Origin: an uncultured Porphyromonadaceae bacterium
GTDB taxonomy: Bacteria > Bacteroidota > Bacteroidia > Bacteroidales > Muribaculaceae
Assembly (NCBI GenBank): GCA_902495075.1
Contig: CABUVO010000002.1
Location: forward strand, 137,367 to 201,366
DNA: 64,000 bases
Direction of reading: 5' to 3'
A program made the translations under genes and the position numbers. The notes under the pieces are model-generated. The model did not search any database, was not told where the DNA came from, and saw nothing but the letters and a program-made list of their open reading frames with translations. Below, one piece after another: positions 38,821 through 48,221 of the stretch (position 1 is its first letter; each line of letters begins with the position of its first letter).

Positions 38821-41745
38821 TCAATCCATAATCACGAACGGTGCCCAGAATTTTGGGTCGGAACCGGATATGGAGGTTCCATTCTCGGAGAAAGATGCGA
38901 ATTTCACTGCTTCCTGAGCTTTCTTAAAAGCATCTCTTATGGACAACCCATTGAATAATTGTGCGTAGAATTCAGTCATCAGCATTCTTGTTGCATCATC
39001 ATGCACCGGAGCGAGACTCATTATAAGAGTTTTTGCTCCGGCAAGCTTGAATGCCCGTTGCAGACCGAACACTCCTTCGTTGGATACGTCTCCGAGACCG
39101 GTTTGACATGCTGACATCACAACCAAGGAAGTTTTGGAAAGATCCATATCCGCTACTTCCTCAGCAGTCAGTATCCCGTCTTCAACACCTTTCGGAATCA
39201 ATTCAGGAAACATCCAGCCGTTATTACCCCCGCTTAATATCAAAGCCGAGCGCCGGAGAGAATTGTCGGTGTTGGAATATCTTGCCTTTATCACATTATT
39301 TGCAATCTCTTTTGCGGGAATATAAAATCCATGTGTAGCTATGTGAAGGATCTCAGGACTGTTTTTTGAAAGCTTTTTAAAGCTTTCCTCCGTGCCGGCA
39401 TCACCTGTGAGTAGGGATTTGCGCAGTCCGGGCTTATTATTGAAATTGCTGGCTATGCTATTGATCTCTTTGAGCGTTCCCGGAAGATAAGACCAGGAAT
39501 CTCGCGTTGTGAAATCGCCGGCACGGAATCTCGGAGGTTTATGCCGCTCTTCTTTCTCCATTGCGAGAAGGAGCATGTCCTCGATTCCGAGGTCATAGTT
39601 GAGACCGCCATAAAGTACAATACTTTGTTTGGTCCCCTTTGGGACGTTTCTTAAGATTTCTCTTGTGGAAGAAAGTCTGAGAATATTGTATTGAGAATTA
39701 ATTCTGCTGCCATCGGGAGTGACAGCGTGCTCAATTGCAATATTGTAGAACTTACCGGCAGGGGAGAAATAGATGGTTTCACCGGGCATGGCAAGGTCAG
39801 CGATTTTTTTCCAGACCTTGTTATAAAGTAGCGTCGACTCATATATATTCATCTTGTCGAAACGCTTGTCATTGTCACGCAACCCGAATAAGAAAACATG
39901 TTTGGGTGTGTCATACGATTTGCGTATCACCTCTGCAGAGTAGTATTGGGTTTTGCCTTCTTTCGACATTACAAACTCCACTGCAATCTCATTGTCTTTC
40001 AATGCGTTTTGTATATCTTTCCATTTGATATTGGCAAATTCCATGAAATCACCGTATTTACGGGATTTAGCGATTATCTCTTTTTCAATTCTTGCGGCTT
40101 CCTCTTTCTCCTTGGCGGATAAAGACCCTTGTAAAGCCTGCTTGTTTCTGATTTCAGAAAGACGCGCGGTTCGCTTGCCAAGATCGTTGTCTGCATTTTC
40201 AGAAATCATTTGTCGGAGATTCACGGTAGCCTGAAGCATAAGACCTTTGTTCAGAAGGGATGCATCATAGAGTGTCGCTCCTGTTTTATCATTGTAGTAA
40301 TCTCTTTTTATCTCAGACACACTTCCGTCGGGCAATGTTACAGAGCCGAGTCTGTTGAGAAGAAACAGTCGATTCATAAATGGTTCTGTCTTTGCCCAGT
40401 ATGTTTTCCGTTGAGATTCAGGAAGAAATAGAAACACATCATGGGCGAATTTACGGTCGATTTCGAGTTGTTTGCTGTAAGCATCCGATGCTGCCTCTTG
40501 GTTGTCAGCAATTGCATAAGCATATCCCAAAGAGTTGTATAGATTCCGGCAATCGAGAATATTCTCATACCCGAGATCTGTATATAGACCTAGCGAGGTG
40601 GAAAGCATCATTGCTGCAACCGAGGGTATATTGTCTCCCATCATATATTCCGCGCAAGCATTGTAGACATGCGCCAGAGAAAATATCCCCATCGGATTGT
40701 AAGAGAGATCAAAATCTGTAACTTTTGAATTTTTCTCCAGTTCTTCAGCTTCTTTGTATTTGCCCAGTGCATTCAATGCATCCATCTGGTATCCGACGGC
40801 ATCTACCGCCAGAACTGATTTTTTGCCGTATGCCGAATCAACATATTTCCTATATCCATCAAATGATTGCAGAGCTTTCTCAAATCTGCCTTCTGACATA
40901 TAATTGATACCCATTTCCCGGATTATCGAAGGATAGATGGGGGAAGAGACTGCGTCATTACTTACAAGTAAATCCCGACCACAGACAAGTTCATTGCCGG
41001 CGCTGATATTGTCGCCAAGCAGATGATGTAGTCTCCCTTTAAGAAGATGGTATCTGGCAATTATGGCTGGATTGTTTTTGAATTCTGTAGCCATTGGGTT
41101 AAAATCGTCAAGACATTTTTCTACTCTTTCATAATCTCCAACCATAATCAGAGCTTCTGCTTTCCCCAGAATGCACTCCTCAAGGATGTAAAAACCTGAT
41201 GATTGTGTTGGAGAAGATGAAGTTCTCGAAATTGCTGAATTAAAATTATCTGTAGCTTTGCTGAGCTCGTTTATCATCATATTGACATAACCGAGCAGCA
41301 TGTCATATTCGGGAGAACCGAAAATTGCATCTTTTTTATTGGCACCGAAAAGGGGAATACATTTCTTGGGGTGCACATAGATGATGCCAGCCACTCCAAT
41401 TTTGACAATGTCCGAACATGCTTTTACTATCTCCGATCTTATATCGGTCGGATAATCCTTGTTTGTGTCAATAAGTTCCCAATGCATATTGACATCATCA
41501 ATCCTGCCCAATGATGCTGCCAGCCTGAGAAGTCTGGCGTTACCTTCGACCGCCTTGTCGCCCGATAGCATCTTCTGCTTTGAAGAATACTTGTCGTATA
41601 AGAGAGCCAGCTCTTGCTGATTGCAGTTGGCTATTGCTGAATCAATAGGTGAAGAGTATGCTGCCGATATCCCAATTGATGGCATACATAATAGTATTGC
41701 TAACGCTGTGTATGATATGAATTGTCGTAAAAATTGTAAAATCAT
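38821..41745 (-). CDS. Secreted TPR-CHAT caspase-like protein
   Basis: A protein of about 974 residues. From ATG 41745 it has a signal peptide (FISYTALAILLCMPSIGISA); an ATG ten codons earlier is possible. Residues 50-480 are tetratricopeptide-like helices, then a coiled coil (about 520-590), then a C-terminal CHAT domain with the catalytic dyad in ILHIATHGFY (His near 803) and VMSACQTGLGD (Cys near 878). CHAT proteins are caspase/separase-like cysteine peptidases. The export signal is unusual compared with cytosolic defence CHAT proteins. Divergent from the 328-aa secreted gene. Confidence 0.85.
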   Translation of the reverse strand: MILQFLRQFISYTALAILLCMPSIGISAAYSSPIDSAIANCNQQELALLYDKYSSKQKMLSGDKAVEGNARLLRLAASLGRIDDVNMHWELIDTNKDYPTDIRSEIVKACSDIVKIGVAGIIYVHPKKCIPLFGANKKDAIFGSPEYDMLLGYVNMMINELSKATDNFNSAISRTSSSPTQSSGFYILEECILGKAEALIMVGDYERVEKCLDDFNPMATEFKNNPAIIARYHLLKGRLHHLLGDNISAGNELVCGRDLLVSNDAVSSPIYPSIIREMGINYMSEGRFEKALQSFDGYRKYVDSAYGKKSVLAVDAVGYQMDALNALGKYKEAEELEKNSKVTDFDLSYNPMGIFSLAHVYNACAEYMMGDNIPSVAAMMLSTSLGLYTDLGYENILDCRNLYNSLGYAYAIADNQEAASDAYSKQLEIDRKFAHDVFLFLPESQRKTYWAKTEPFMNRLFLLNRLGSVTLPDGSVSEIKRDYYNDKTGATLYDASLLNKGLMLQATVNLRQMISENADNDLGKRTARLSEIRNKQALQGSLSAKEKEEAARIEKEIIAKSRKYGDFMEFANIKWKDIQNALKDNEIAVEFVMSKEGKTQYYSAEVIRKSYDTPKHVFLFGLRDNDKRFDKMNIYESTLLYNKVWKKIADLAMPGETIYFSPAGKFYNIAIEHAVTPDGSRINSQYNILRLSSTREILRNVPKGTKQSIVLYGGLNYDLGIEDMLLLAMEKEERHKPPRFRAGDFTTRDSWSYLPGTLKEINSIASNFNNKPGLRKSLLTGDAGTEESFKKLSKNSPEILHIATHGFYIPAKEIANNVIKARYSNTDNSLRRSALILSGGNNGWMFPELIPKGVEDGILTAEEVADMDLSKTSLVVMSACQTGLGDVSNEGVFGLQRAFKLAGAKTLIMSLAPVHDDATRMLMTEFYAQLFNGLSIRDAFKKAQEAVKFASFSENGTSISGSDPKFWAPFVIMD

Positions 41746-41833
41746 ATGAATTTTGTATAATCGAATAAAATACATATATTTGAATAATATAGGAGGCGGT
41801 TCGGTATAATCAAAAATTAAAATTGCATTTTAT

Positions 41834-41874
41834 TTTTGCTTCTACGCTCACCTTTCGCTATATTTGCAAAGTTA
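41834..41874. promoter_or_regulatory. Back-to-back divergent promoters (CHAT gene / secreted helical gene)
   Basis: Plus strand: TTTTG (41834-41838), 20 nt, TATATTTG (41859-41866). Immediately adjacent, CAAAGTTA (41867-41874) is TAACTTTG on the minus strand. The two -7 boxes touch with no spacer, so polymerase can occupy only one at a time. Confidence 0.65.
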
Positions 41875-41901
41875 AACAATAAAAACATTAAACCTAACAA
41901 A

Positions 41902-42888
41902 ATGAAGAAATTATTATTATTGACTTTCGCTGTCTTAATGTCATTGAATGCTTCGGCGCTGAATGAACTGGTACAGAAAATGGGAAAAGCATTCCCGGAA
42001 GGCGATTTTTATATCGCATTCATAACGGTTCCCACAATCAACGATGCTACTAAAAATGGAGATTACAGTGTTTTCTCAGAAATGGATGTCGCATATAACA
42101 ATTATTATGAGGCATTGAATGCTCAAATGCTTTTTGATAAGGTTGCCGATCAAGCGCAGAAATTAGCTTTCAATTCTCGTGTGCTCGGTGACCAACATTA
42201 CACCACACTTACAATGAAAGCCATCTATAATAAGCTCGCGCCAACGGCGGTGGCGGATGCAGATGCCGCGCTTTCTGCAATAGATGATGAGTTCGGTGAT
42301 GAAAGCTGGCAGTATGCTGCTATGGTTTATCACAAAGTTGAAGCTGTCGCCAATAAGGGAAAGATAGAGGATGCTTACAATTATGCCAAGCGTGAACAGG
42401 AACGTCTGAGCGCGACTCCAATGGCGCGCCATTGGTTGACAGGATGTTTGCATATAATGCAGCCTGTTTTGCTCTCAAATCTTCAAAGGTGGGATGAAAT
42501 GAAACCGGGATGTGATGCTGCATATTCCATATGGAACGAAAGGAATAAGCAGGTGAACGAAGATCCGGCAGTTGAAGGCACTTGTATGTGTGCTATGGTG
42601 CACCTCGGCAATTACATATCAAGTATCTGGAGAGCCTACGGATATAACAAAGAGATTATCAATATAAACGAAAGCTTTATGAAGCATCTTAAGATTATGG
42701 AGATGGACAATACAGGTCTTGCTAACGAGGTGCGTTGTAATACTGCAGTTGCTTATTGGAAAGAAAAAAACTATAAAAAAAGCCGTCCGGCAATGCAGGA
42801 ATACTTGAAGAAGCTTGAAGAGAAGGGCTCTAAGGGTACACCAGCATATAATTACATAGAAAAACTTTTGAAGCAGACCCCTAAATGA
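41902..42888 (+). CDS. Secreted helical-repeat protein
   Basis: A 328-residue protein from ATG 41902 with signal peptide MKKLLLLTFAVLMSLNASA. The rest is alpha-helical and looks TPR-like (NYYEALNAQMLFDKVADQAQ; AVAYWKEKNYKKSRPAMQEY), similar in style to the repeats of the divergent CHAT protein. Unknown function; its position and shared promoter region suggest it may be a partner, substrate or regulator of the CHAT protein. Confidence 0.65.
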   Translation: MKKLLLLTFAVLMSLNASALNELVQKMGKAFPEGDFYIAFITVPTINDATKNGDYSVFSEMDVAYNNYYEALNAQMLFDKVADQAQKLAFNSRVLGDQHYTTLTMKAIYNKLAPTAVADADAALSAIDDEFGDESWQYAAMVYHKVEAVANKGKIEDAYNYAKREQERLSATPMARHWLTGCLHIMQPVLLSNLQRWDEMKPGCDAAYSIWNERNKQVNEDPAVEGTCMCAMVHLGNYISSIWRAYGYNKEIININESFMKHLKIMEMDNTGLANEVRCNTAVAYWKEKNYKKSRPAMQEYLKKLEEKGSKGTPAYNYIEKLLKQTPK

Positions 42889-42897
42889 CAACTTTGA

Positions 42898-42945
42898 TTA
42901 AGTCCCTTCCTATAAGTAATATATAGGAAGGGACTTAATGTTTTT
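42898..42945. terminator. Bidirectional terminator
   Basis: A perfect 17-bp stem (arms 42898-42914 and 42922-42938, starting TTAAGTCCC) with a 7-nt loop and TGTTTTT after it lies between the convergent genes ending at 42888 and 42959. Confidence 0.85.
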
Positions 42946-42958
42946 AGAAGGACTCAAG

Positions 42959-44365
42959 CTAATTCTTTGGTTGATACCAGCGGGAGAAGAAGAGGCGCAG
43001 GAGGAATATCGTGCCGCGGAAAGTGAGCTCGATGCACATTGCTGTCCAGACTCCACGCAGTCCCATGCTGCGCGCCAATAACCATGCTAAAGGCACCCTC
43101 ACTGCCCATATGCTGCCGAAGTTCATAATGGCAGGGAGGGTGGTCTGACCCACTCCTACGAACACGCCATATGCAACTATGGAAGCGGCAAACATCGGCT
43201 CTGCCCAGGCTTCGATTCTCATTACTTCCGCTCCTAATTCGCGTATGGACTCAACAGGTGTAATGACTGCCATTATCTCATATGCGAAGAGATACATAAG
43301 AACACCCATGACCGACATTATGATCATGCCAAGGCCAACAGACATATATCCGAACTGGCGCACGAGTCGCGGGCGCGAAGCCCCGTGACTTTGTCCCGTC
43401 AGGGCTGTTGCGGCATCGCCGATACCATATCCGGGCATATAGCATAAGCTCTCTGCCGTCACGGCAAACGCATTGGCAGCGATTGCAATAACTCCTAAAG
43501 GAGCGACGATCATTGTTATGGCAATCTGAGCGCCGCATATCACGGCGTGTTCGAGAGTCATAGGTGCAGAGATACCAACAGCTTTTCGGGTTATGTCGCG
43601 CGTGGGACGGAAGCTGCCCGAGGTTTTGAAAATACGCAACTCCGGCTGTTTAACGCATGCATAATACATCATTATTATCGCGCACACTGCTTCGGCGGCT
43701 ACCGTTCCTAAGGCTGCGCCAAGCACTCCCAAATCCGCTCCCGGAATAGTAACCGATAATCCGGCAATTTCAAAATGATGGGAAGGGAATATAAGAAGGA
43801 AATTGAAAAGGCAGTCGAGCACGCACATCATTCCGCTTAGCAGACTTGGCACTTTCATATTGCCTACGCAACGCAACATCCCTCCGCCGAGATAATTCAT
43901 CGTCAGCAATGGGAGCGCGGCGACAAATACCACAAAATATAGTGAAGCCTTGGGACAGATTGTTTCGTCTCCACCAAGCCAGTGGGGCAGCGGTAACGCA
44001 ATCGCAACTCCGATTATGGCAGTGATCACACTGAAGATAAGACTTGCCGTTATGCCTTGTCGGAGCACACGCCGTGCCCCTTCGTTGTCTTTTGCCCCAA
44101 CCCGGTGCGCCACCTGCACCGAATAACCTGACGTCATGGCGGAGCATATTCCCCAGAAAAGCCAGAGGCTGGTAGATACCAGTCCGATGGAAGCGGAATC
44201 ATCCGCCCCCAGTCTGCCAACCATCGATGCGTCGATATATTGCATCGCGATGCTTGACAATTGGGCGAGCATCGCGGGTAAAGAAAGCATTATCGTGAGG
44301 TGTAACCTCTGTCGCCATGACAGAGGTTTCCCTTCACGGATATATTTGATATCTATAGCTGACAT
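42959..44365 (-). CDS. MATE family multidrug efflux transporter
   Basis: A 468-residue inner-membrane protein with twelve predicted helices. AMLAQLSSIAMQYIDASMVG at the first helix and the paired GQSHGASRPR / AHRVGAKDNEGARR loops are usual for the MATE family (NorM/DinF-like), which exports cationic drugs with Na+ or H+. It is the last gene of a DUF3737-PatB-MATE operon, 27 nt after the PatB-type gene. Confidence 0.9.
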   Translation of the reverse strand: MSAIDIKYIREGKPLSWRQRLHLTIMLSLPAMLAQLSSIAMQYIDASMVGRLGADDSASIGLVSTSLWLFWGICSAMTSGYSVQVAHRVGAKDNEGARRVLRQGITASLIFSVITAIIGVAIALPLPHWLGGDETICPKASLYFVVFVAALPLLTMNYLGGGMLRCVGNMKVPSLLSGMMCVLDCLFNFLLIFPSHHFEIAGLSVTIPGADLGVLGAALGTVAAEAVCAIIMMYYACVKQPELRIFKTSGSFRPTRDITRKAVGISAPMTLEHAVICGAQIAITMIVAPLGVIAIAANAFAVTAESLCYMPGYGIGDAATALTGQSHGASRPRLVRQFGYMSVGLGMIIMSVMGVLMYLFAYEIMAVITPVESIRELGAEVMRIEAWAEPMFAASIVAYGVFVGVGQTTLPAIMNFGSIWAVRVPLAWLLARSMGLRGVWTAMCIELTFRGTIFLLRLFFSRWYQPKN

Positions 44366-44392
44366 TATACAGACAGACGCGGACAGTATCCT

Positions 44393-45550
44393 CTAAACAC
44401 ACTCTAAGGTATTTATTATGCGAGTCATGGCTTCTTCAAGTCGGGCACGCGGACAGGCATAATTGATGCGGATATATCCCTCTCCGTCATACATGGCGCC
44501 TGAATTTATACGCACTTTCGCTTTTTCGATAAGCAACTTCTCCACATCGTCGGAGGTGAGATGCAGCGGTGTGATATCCACCCATGCAAGGTATGTGGCT
44601 TCCGAATTGCAAATTCTCAGTTGTGGCAATGCATTTCCAAGTGTTTCACGCAAATAGCGGTAGTTATCGTCGAGATATGCGTTCAAGGCATCGAGCCATT
44701 CTCCTCCATGGTTATATGCAGCTTCCAGTGCCACGACACCAAAAGGATTGATGTCACAGACTTCGTTGTCGTTGATTGCCCTGTCAATGAGTGCTTTGGT
44801 CTCCATGTCGGGGCATACGATGTTTGCGGTCTGTAGCCCGGCGGTGTTGAAAGCCTTGCTTGGAGAGCAGCATACAATCGCATCCGGGTCTATTGTGGCG
44901 TAGGGAATATACTCGTAACCGCTGCGGATCAGTTCGCAGTGTATTTCATCGCTGAGCACGCGCACTCCGTTGCGGTGACAGATGTCGCAGACACGTTGCA
45001 GTTCTTCGTGGGTCCACACGCGTCCGGTAGGATTCTGAGGATTGCAAAGAAGCAGTAGTTTGGCTTCCGGTCGGGCAGCTGCAGCTTCCAGTCCATCGAA
45101 ATCGATTTCGCAGGTAAATCCGTTTGCTGTCTCTATCCGGCGAAGAGGATTGTCGATCTCAAGGGTATGGTTATTGCGAACAGATGAGAAAAAGCAATTA
45201 TAGGCGGGAGTCTGTATGATGACCCCTTCGCCAGGTTTTACCATTGCCTTGATGATGGCAGAAAGCGCCGGAACAACACCAGAGGTGTATATCACCTTGT
45301 TGCGGTCGATTTGCCAGTTATGGCGCGTAGCAAACCATTTCTCCAGAGCGTCATAATATGAGTCGGGCACGCGCACGTATCCGTAAATGCCGGAGTCGGC
45401 ACGTTGCTTCACTGCCTCCCTCACGGCGGGGGCGGTGCGGAAATCCATGTCGGCAACCCATAGCGGCAATATGTCCGGATCAGTGTTGGAGTCCCACTTT
45501 ACGCAACCTGTATTGCGGCGCTCCGTAAGTTCATCAAAATTATAATTCAT
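44393..45550 (-). CDS. PatB/MalY-type pyridoxal-phosphate C-S lyase
   Basis: A 385-residue aminotransferase-fold enzyme. PDILPLWVADMDFRTAP at the start, NPQNPTGRVW for cofactor binding, and the Schiff-base lysine in SPSKAFNTAGLQ (near 234) match the MalY/PatB branch, which cleaves cystathionine or cysteine S-conjugates to a thiol, pyruvate and ammonia. Its first codons overlap the end of the DUF3737 gene by 11 nt, so it is co-translated with it. Confidence 0.92.
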   Translation of the reverse strand: MNYNFDELTERRNTGCVKWDSNTDPDILPLWVADMDFRTAPAVREAVKQRADSGIYGYVRVPDSYYDALEKWFATRHNWQIDRNKVIYTSGVVPALSAIIKAMVKPGEGVIIQTPAYNCFFSSVRNNHTLEIDNPLRRIETANGFTCEIDFDGLEAAAARPEAKLLLLCNPQNPTGRVWTHEELQRVCDICHRNGVRVLSDEIHCELIRSGYEYIPYATIDPDAIVCCSPSKAFNTAGLQTANIVCPDMETKALIDRAINDNEVCDINPFGVVALEAAYNHGGEWLDALNAYLDDNYRYLRETLGNALPQLRICNSEATYLAWVDITPLHLTSDDVEKLLIEKAKVRINSGAMYDGEGYIRINYACPRARLEEAMTRIINTLECV

Positions 45551-46385
45551 TTTTTAGTATTACCGGTTCGTCGGCTTTTGAATTCTCATCAATAATGATT
45601 TCTCCGAAAGATTTTGCACGGATCTCACCACGCATCGGATTCTTGACGCTCGTAATCGGTGTGAGCACAGTAGCTTTCACTTCACTGTCTTCGAAAGCGA
45701 GATCGCAATCCTCGGCAAACTCACAATCCTCTAAAATGAGGTCGCGGCAATAACATAACGGCTGAGTACCGGATATCTTGCATCTCACAAGATGCAGGCG
45801 GCGTGAATGCCAGCCAAGATATTCACCAGTAAGCACGGAATCGTAGATGGTGACGTTTTCTGTAGCCCAGAACGCATCCTTCGAATTGATAACGGCATTG
45901 CGGATTTCAACGTTGCTGCAATATTGGAAAGAGTAATTGCCATGTTGTTCCCAATCTTCGATACGGATATTGCGCGAATGCATGAAAAGATAATCGGCTT
46001 TATTCACCTTCACATTCTTGATATCCACATTGGCGCAATGCCATAGGGTTTCTTCCGCATCGGGAATATTAACATTGCGAAGGATAATGCCGTCCATTTC
46101 ACGAAACATTTTCGGAGCATCTACCTGCGTATCAGTCATCTCAAGATTACGTGAATACCAAAGGGCGGCGCGAGCACCCGGTGTGAACAGTGAATTTGTA
46201 ATTTTGAATCCATCGACATGCCAGAAAGGATATTTTCCCTCAAAGCGGCATCCGTCAGCCTCAATGTCGCGACAACATTTCAATGCCGATTCTCCGGCGT
46301 GGATGGTTACGTTTTCCAATCTCAGACCTTTTGAGGCGAATAGAGGACGTTCACCTCCAAACTCTTTGTCTCTTATAATTTCCAT
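45540..46385 (-). CDS. DUF3737 right-handed beta-helix protein
   Basis: A 281-residue protein made of short repeats such as NVTIHAG, NVNIPDAEETLWHCANVDI and NVKVNKADYLF, the pattern of a right-handed parallel beta-helix. It corresponds to DUF3737, a cytosolic family of unknown function. The first gene of the operon with PatB and MATE. Confidence 0.88.
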   Translation of the reverse strand: MEIIRDKEFGGERPLFASKGLRLENVTIHAGESALKCCRDIEADGCRFEGKYPFWHVDGFKITNSLFTPGARAALWYSRNLEMTDTQVDAPKMFREMDGIILRNVNIPDAEETLWHCANVDIKNVKVNKADYLFMHSRNIRIEDWEQHGNYSFQYCSNVEIRNAVINSKDAFWATENVTIYDSVLTGEYLGWHSRRLHLVRCKISGTQPLCYCRDLILEDCEFAEDCDLAFEDSEVKATVLTPITSVKNPMRGEIRAKSFGEIIIDENSKADEPVILKNEL

Positions 46386-46412
46386 AGGTATAGTTTATAC
46401 TGCTTATTTTAT

Positions 46413-46583
46413 TCAACTTTCGCAAGCGTAAAGTTGAAGTTTATAAGTTTAATCACGCTTCGCGCAGTTTATAAGTTTATTTATTTGATGCGAATAAATG
46501 AAAACTCAATCAATATTCGCATCGGATAAACTTTTAAACCTCTAAACTCTTAAACTTTAAGTTGAAGCTTGCGAAACTTAAGT
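46413..46583. repeat. Repeat element with imperfect terminal inverted repeats
   Basis: The left end CAACTTTCGCAAGCGTAAAG and the right end (reverse complement TAAGTTTCGCAAGCTTCAAC) are imperfect inverted repeats of about 38 bp that continue into AAGTTTATAAGTTTA-type runs. The element is about 170 bp and has no gene, so it looks MITE-like. It lies just upstream of the DUF3737 operon. Confidence 0.5.
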
Positions 46584-46703
46584 TATTTTATAAATCTTAT
46601 CTTCACACTAAATCTTTAATCAGACATGCAAAATTACATAAATTAATCCTATTGGATAATACCAGATTGAACGGAAAAGATACCAAAATCGTGGAATCTC
46701 TTG

Positions 46704-46780
46704 CACTCACGCGTTGGAATGAGTAGAGGTCGCAACCATAAAATGATACGCGACCTCCGGGAATTAGTGAGTGTGAGTGT
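46704..46780. other. Structured non-coding stretch
   Basis: Nested inverted repeats: an outer CACTCAC / GTGAGTG pair and an inner AGGTCGC (46727-46733) / GCGACCT (46750-46756). No supported gene in 46584-47085; a second palindrome TTATCGGGC-ACA-GCCCGATAA (46838-46858) and GTAAAAGG-type short repeats follow. Confidence 0.35.
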
Positions 46781-47085
46781 ATAAAAGTAACGTCCTTTTC
46801 TGCCGGATTATTGTGCAAAACAGAATTTATCGGGCACAGCCCGATAAGGTAAGAAGTAAAAGGGTAAAGGTAAAAGGGTAAATTGGCATGCCTTTAATGT
46901 AAGTATAAATGAGTATCAGACGCAAATTCTTCCCTTCTATTTTTTATTTTATCGAACCTTGTTAGAAGATAAACTGGGATTTGGTTTTAGCACTCAGTCT
47001 TATCTGCTAGCAGTTCTTTTGTCTTTCTGTAAAATATTTGTTTTACAATAAAATAAAGAATCTATTATAATAATGTATGATATAG

Positions 47086-47117
47086 TTTGCATAATTAACA
47101 AATAAAAGCTAAATTTG
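47086..47117 (+). promoter_or_regulatory. Promoter ahead of two tiny ORFs
   Basis: TTTG (47086-47089), 20-nt spacer, TAAATTTG (47110-47117), then C: a full consensus match in a region without an annotated gene for the next 370 nt. Confidence 0.6.
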
Positions 47118-47161
47118 CAATGCATGCTGTGGTTGCTCATAAATTCTAATGAAATGAGCGC

Positions 47162-47251
47162 ATGGATGCTGACATAATAGAAAAGCGTTTACTTGCGCTC
47201 TTTCTTGACATCTTGAAATCTGGAAAATTTCTTTGGTATAGTCAAGAATGA
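47162..47251 (+). CDS. Tiny ORF (29 aa) upstream of a membrane peptide
   Basis: ATG 47162 to TGA 47249-47251, product beginning MDADIIEKRLLALFLDIL, an amphipathic helix. About 38 nt after the predicted start site. Its stop overlaps the next ATG (ATGA), as expected for a coupled leader ORF. Confidence 0.35.
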   Translation: MDADIIEKRLLALFLDILKSGKFLWYSQE

Positions 47252-47376
47252 AGCAAACGGTAGATGCCAGAGTGGATGTGGTTTCATCTTGGTTGGCTAT
47301 ATTAATTGTATTAATTGATATGGTCACCAAGTTGATTATATATCTGCGTGAGGCTTCTGCGTTGTTTGCTCGTTGA
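47248..47376 (+). CDS. Small single-pass membrane protein (42 aa)
   Basis: ATG 47248 to TGA 47374-47376. The 42-residue product has a charged N-terminus (MKQTVDARVDVVSS) and one hydrophobic helix (WLAILIVLIDMVTKLIIYL). Size and layout are like membrane-acting small proteins or type I toxins, but no family is recognised. It is coupled to the 29-aa ORF by ATGA. Confidence 0.4.
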   Translation: MKQTVDARVDVVSSWLAILIVLIDMVTKLIIYLREASALFAR

Positions 47377-47394
47377 ACTATACCGGGCAATCCA

Positions 47395-47446
47395 GAGCCT
47401 CAAGATGTATGACGAGCAGACGGTAAGGCTCTCACGCTTTTGTTTT
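47395..47446 (+). terminator. Possible terminator after the tiny ORFs
   Basis: GAGCCT (47395-47400) and AGGCTC (47426-47431) pair over a 25-nt loop and are followed by a T-rich tract (CTTTTGTTTTATT). Confidence 0.35.
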
Positions 47447-47495
47447 ATTATAGCTAAGATTGTGAGCCATTAGCAGTTTAAATTCACATCCTAAA

Positions 47496-48221
47496 ATGAA
47501 ACAAATTGTTTTGGTACTGTTTGTTGCTGTATTTGCACTAACAGCTTTTTGTCAGAAATTTGAACCTAAATGGGTTGGTAACGTAGTCCTTCTAAATATT
47601 GAGAATGACACGACTGCAATTCCTTTAGAAAAAGCTAACGTTCAAATCAAAACCACACAATCAGCCGGTAGATTGTTAGCTGGGATAGGAAATGTCAGGA
47701 GAAAAGCCATTATCAAAGGTGCGCATTCTTCCGTACAAACGAGTCCTAATAGACCCATAATTCTTATAGTCCGTTGTAAAGATAATGAGACGGATCCTTC
47801 ATCATTTATTCAAATCATAAAATTTGAAGAGACCAGTAAAGAGCGGAAGACAGAATTGGCAAGTATGAATTGGCTGGATAATGTGTCGGAAGGAAATATG
47901 AAATTAGTTGATTTTGATGCAGACATGTATGGTAAATCATCATATATTCTCAGATTGCCGCCCCAATCTGGCGAATTCGGAGTGAGAACGCTTAATCCCA
48001 ATGATACTGATGAAAAAGTTACTATATTCTATTGCTTTGGGACTGATGGGATTTTTAGAGTCTCAAATGATAAGGAATCTTCAAGTGATGAGACATCACT
48101 TGGTTCATATGAACTGGATGGCATTATGTATCCTGTCTATCGGACGAGTGAAGGGAAGCTTTTTATAATGAAAAATAAAAATGAGAGATACTTTATTCCT
48201 TCATCGTCAAACAAAGAATAA
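47496..48221 (+). CDS. Secreted hypothetical protein (241 aa)
   Basis: Signal peptide MKQIVLVLFVAVFALTAFC, then a mature part that looks beta-rich without a known domain, ending in a polar tail. Unrecognised. It stands alone and has a low GC content. Confidence 0.6.
   Translation: MKQIVLVLFVAVFALTAFCQKFEPKWVGNVVLLNIENDTTAIPLEKANVQIKTTQSAGRLLAGIGNVRRKAIIKGAHSSVQTSPNRPIILIVRCKDNETDPSSFIQIIKFEETSKERKTELASMNWLDNVSEGNMKLVDFDADMYGKSSYILRLPPQSGEFGVRTLNPNDTDEKVTIFYCFGTDGIFRVSNDKESSSDETSLGSYELDGIMYPVYRTSEGKLFIMKNKNERYFIPSSSNKE

Noticed and set aside
46603..46818. Minus-strand open frame of 71 codons
   Set aside because: It covers the nested stem-loops and has no promoter or recognisable family; kept only as structured non-coding DNA.
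46838..46858. Palindrome TTATCGGGC-ACA-GCCCGATAA as a terminator
   Set aside because: No T-run follows on the plus strand and no gene ends nearby; on the minus strand the tail is only weakly T-rich.
47109..47390. Minus-strand open frame of 93 codons
   Set aside because: It lies opposite the promoter and the two tiny plus-strand ORFs, which have better supporting signals; no recognisable protein features.
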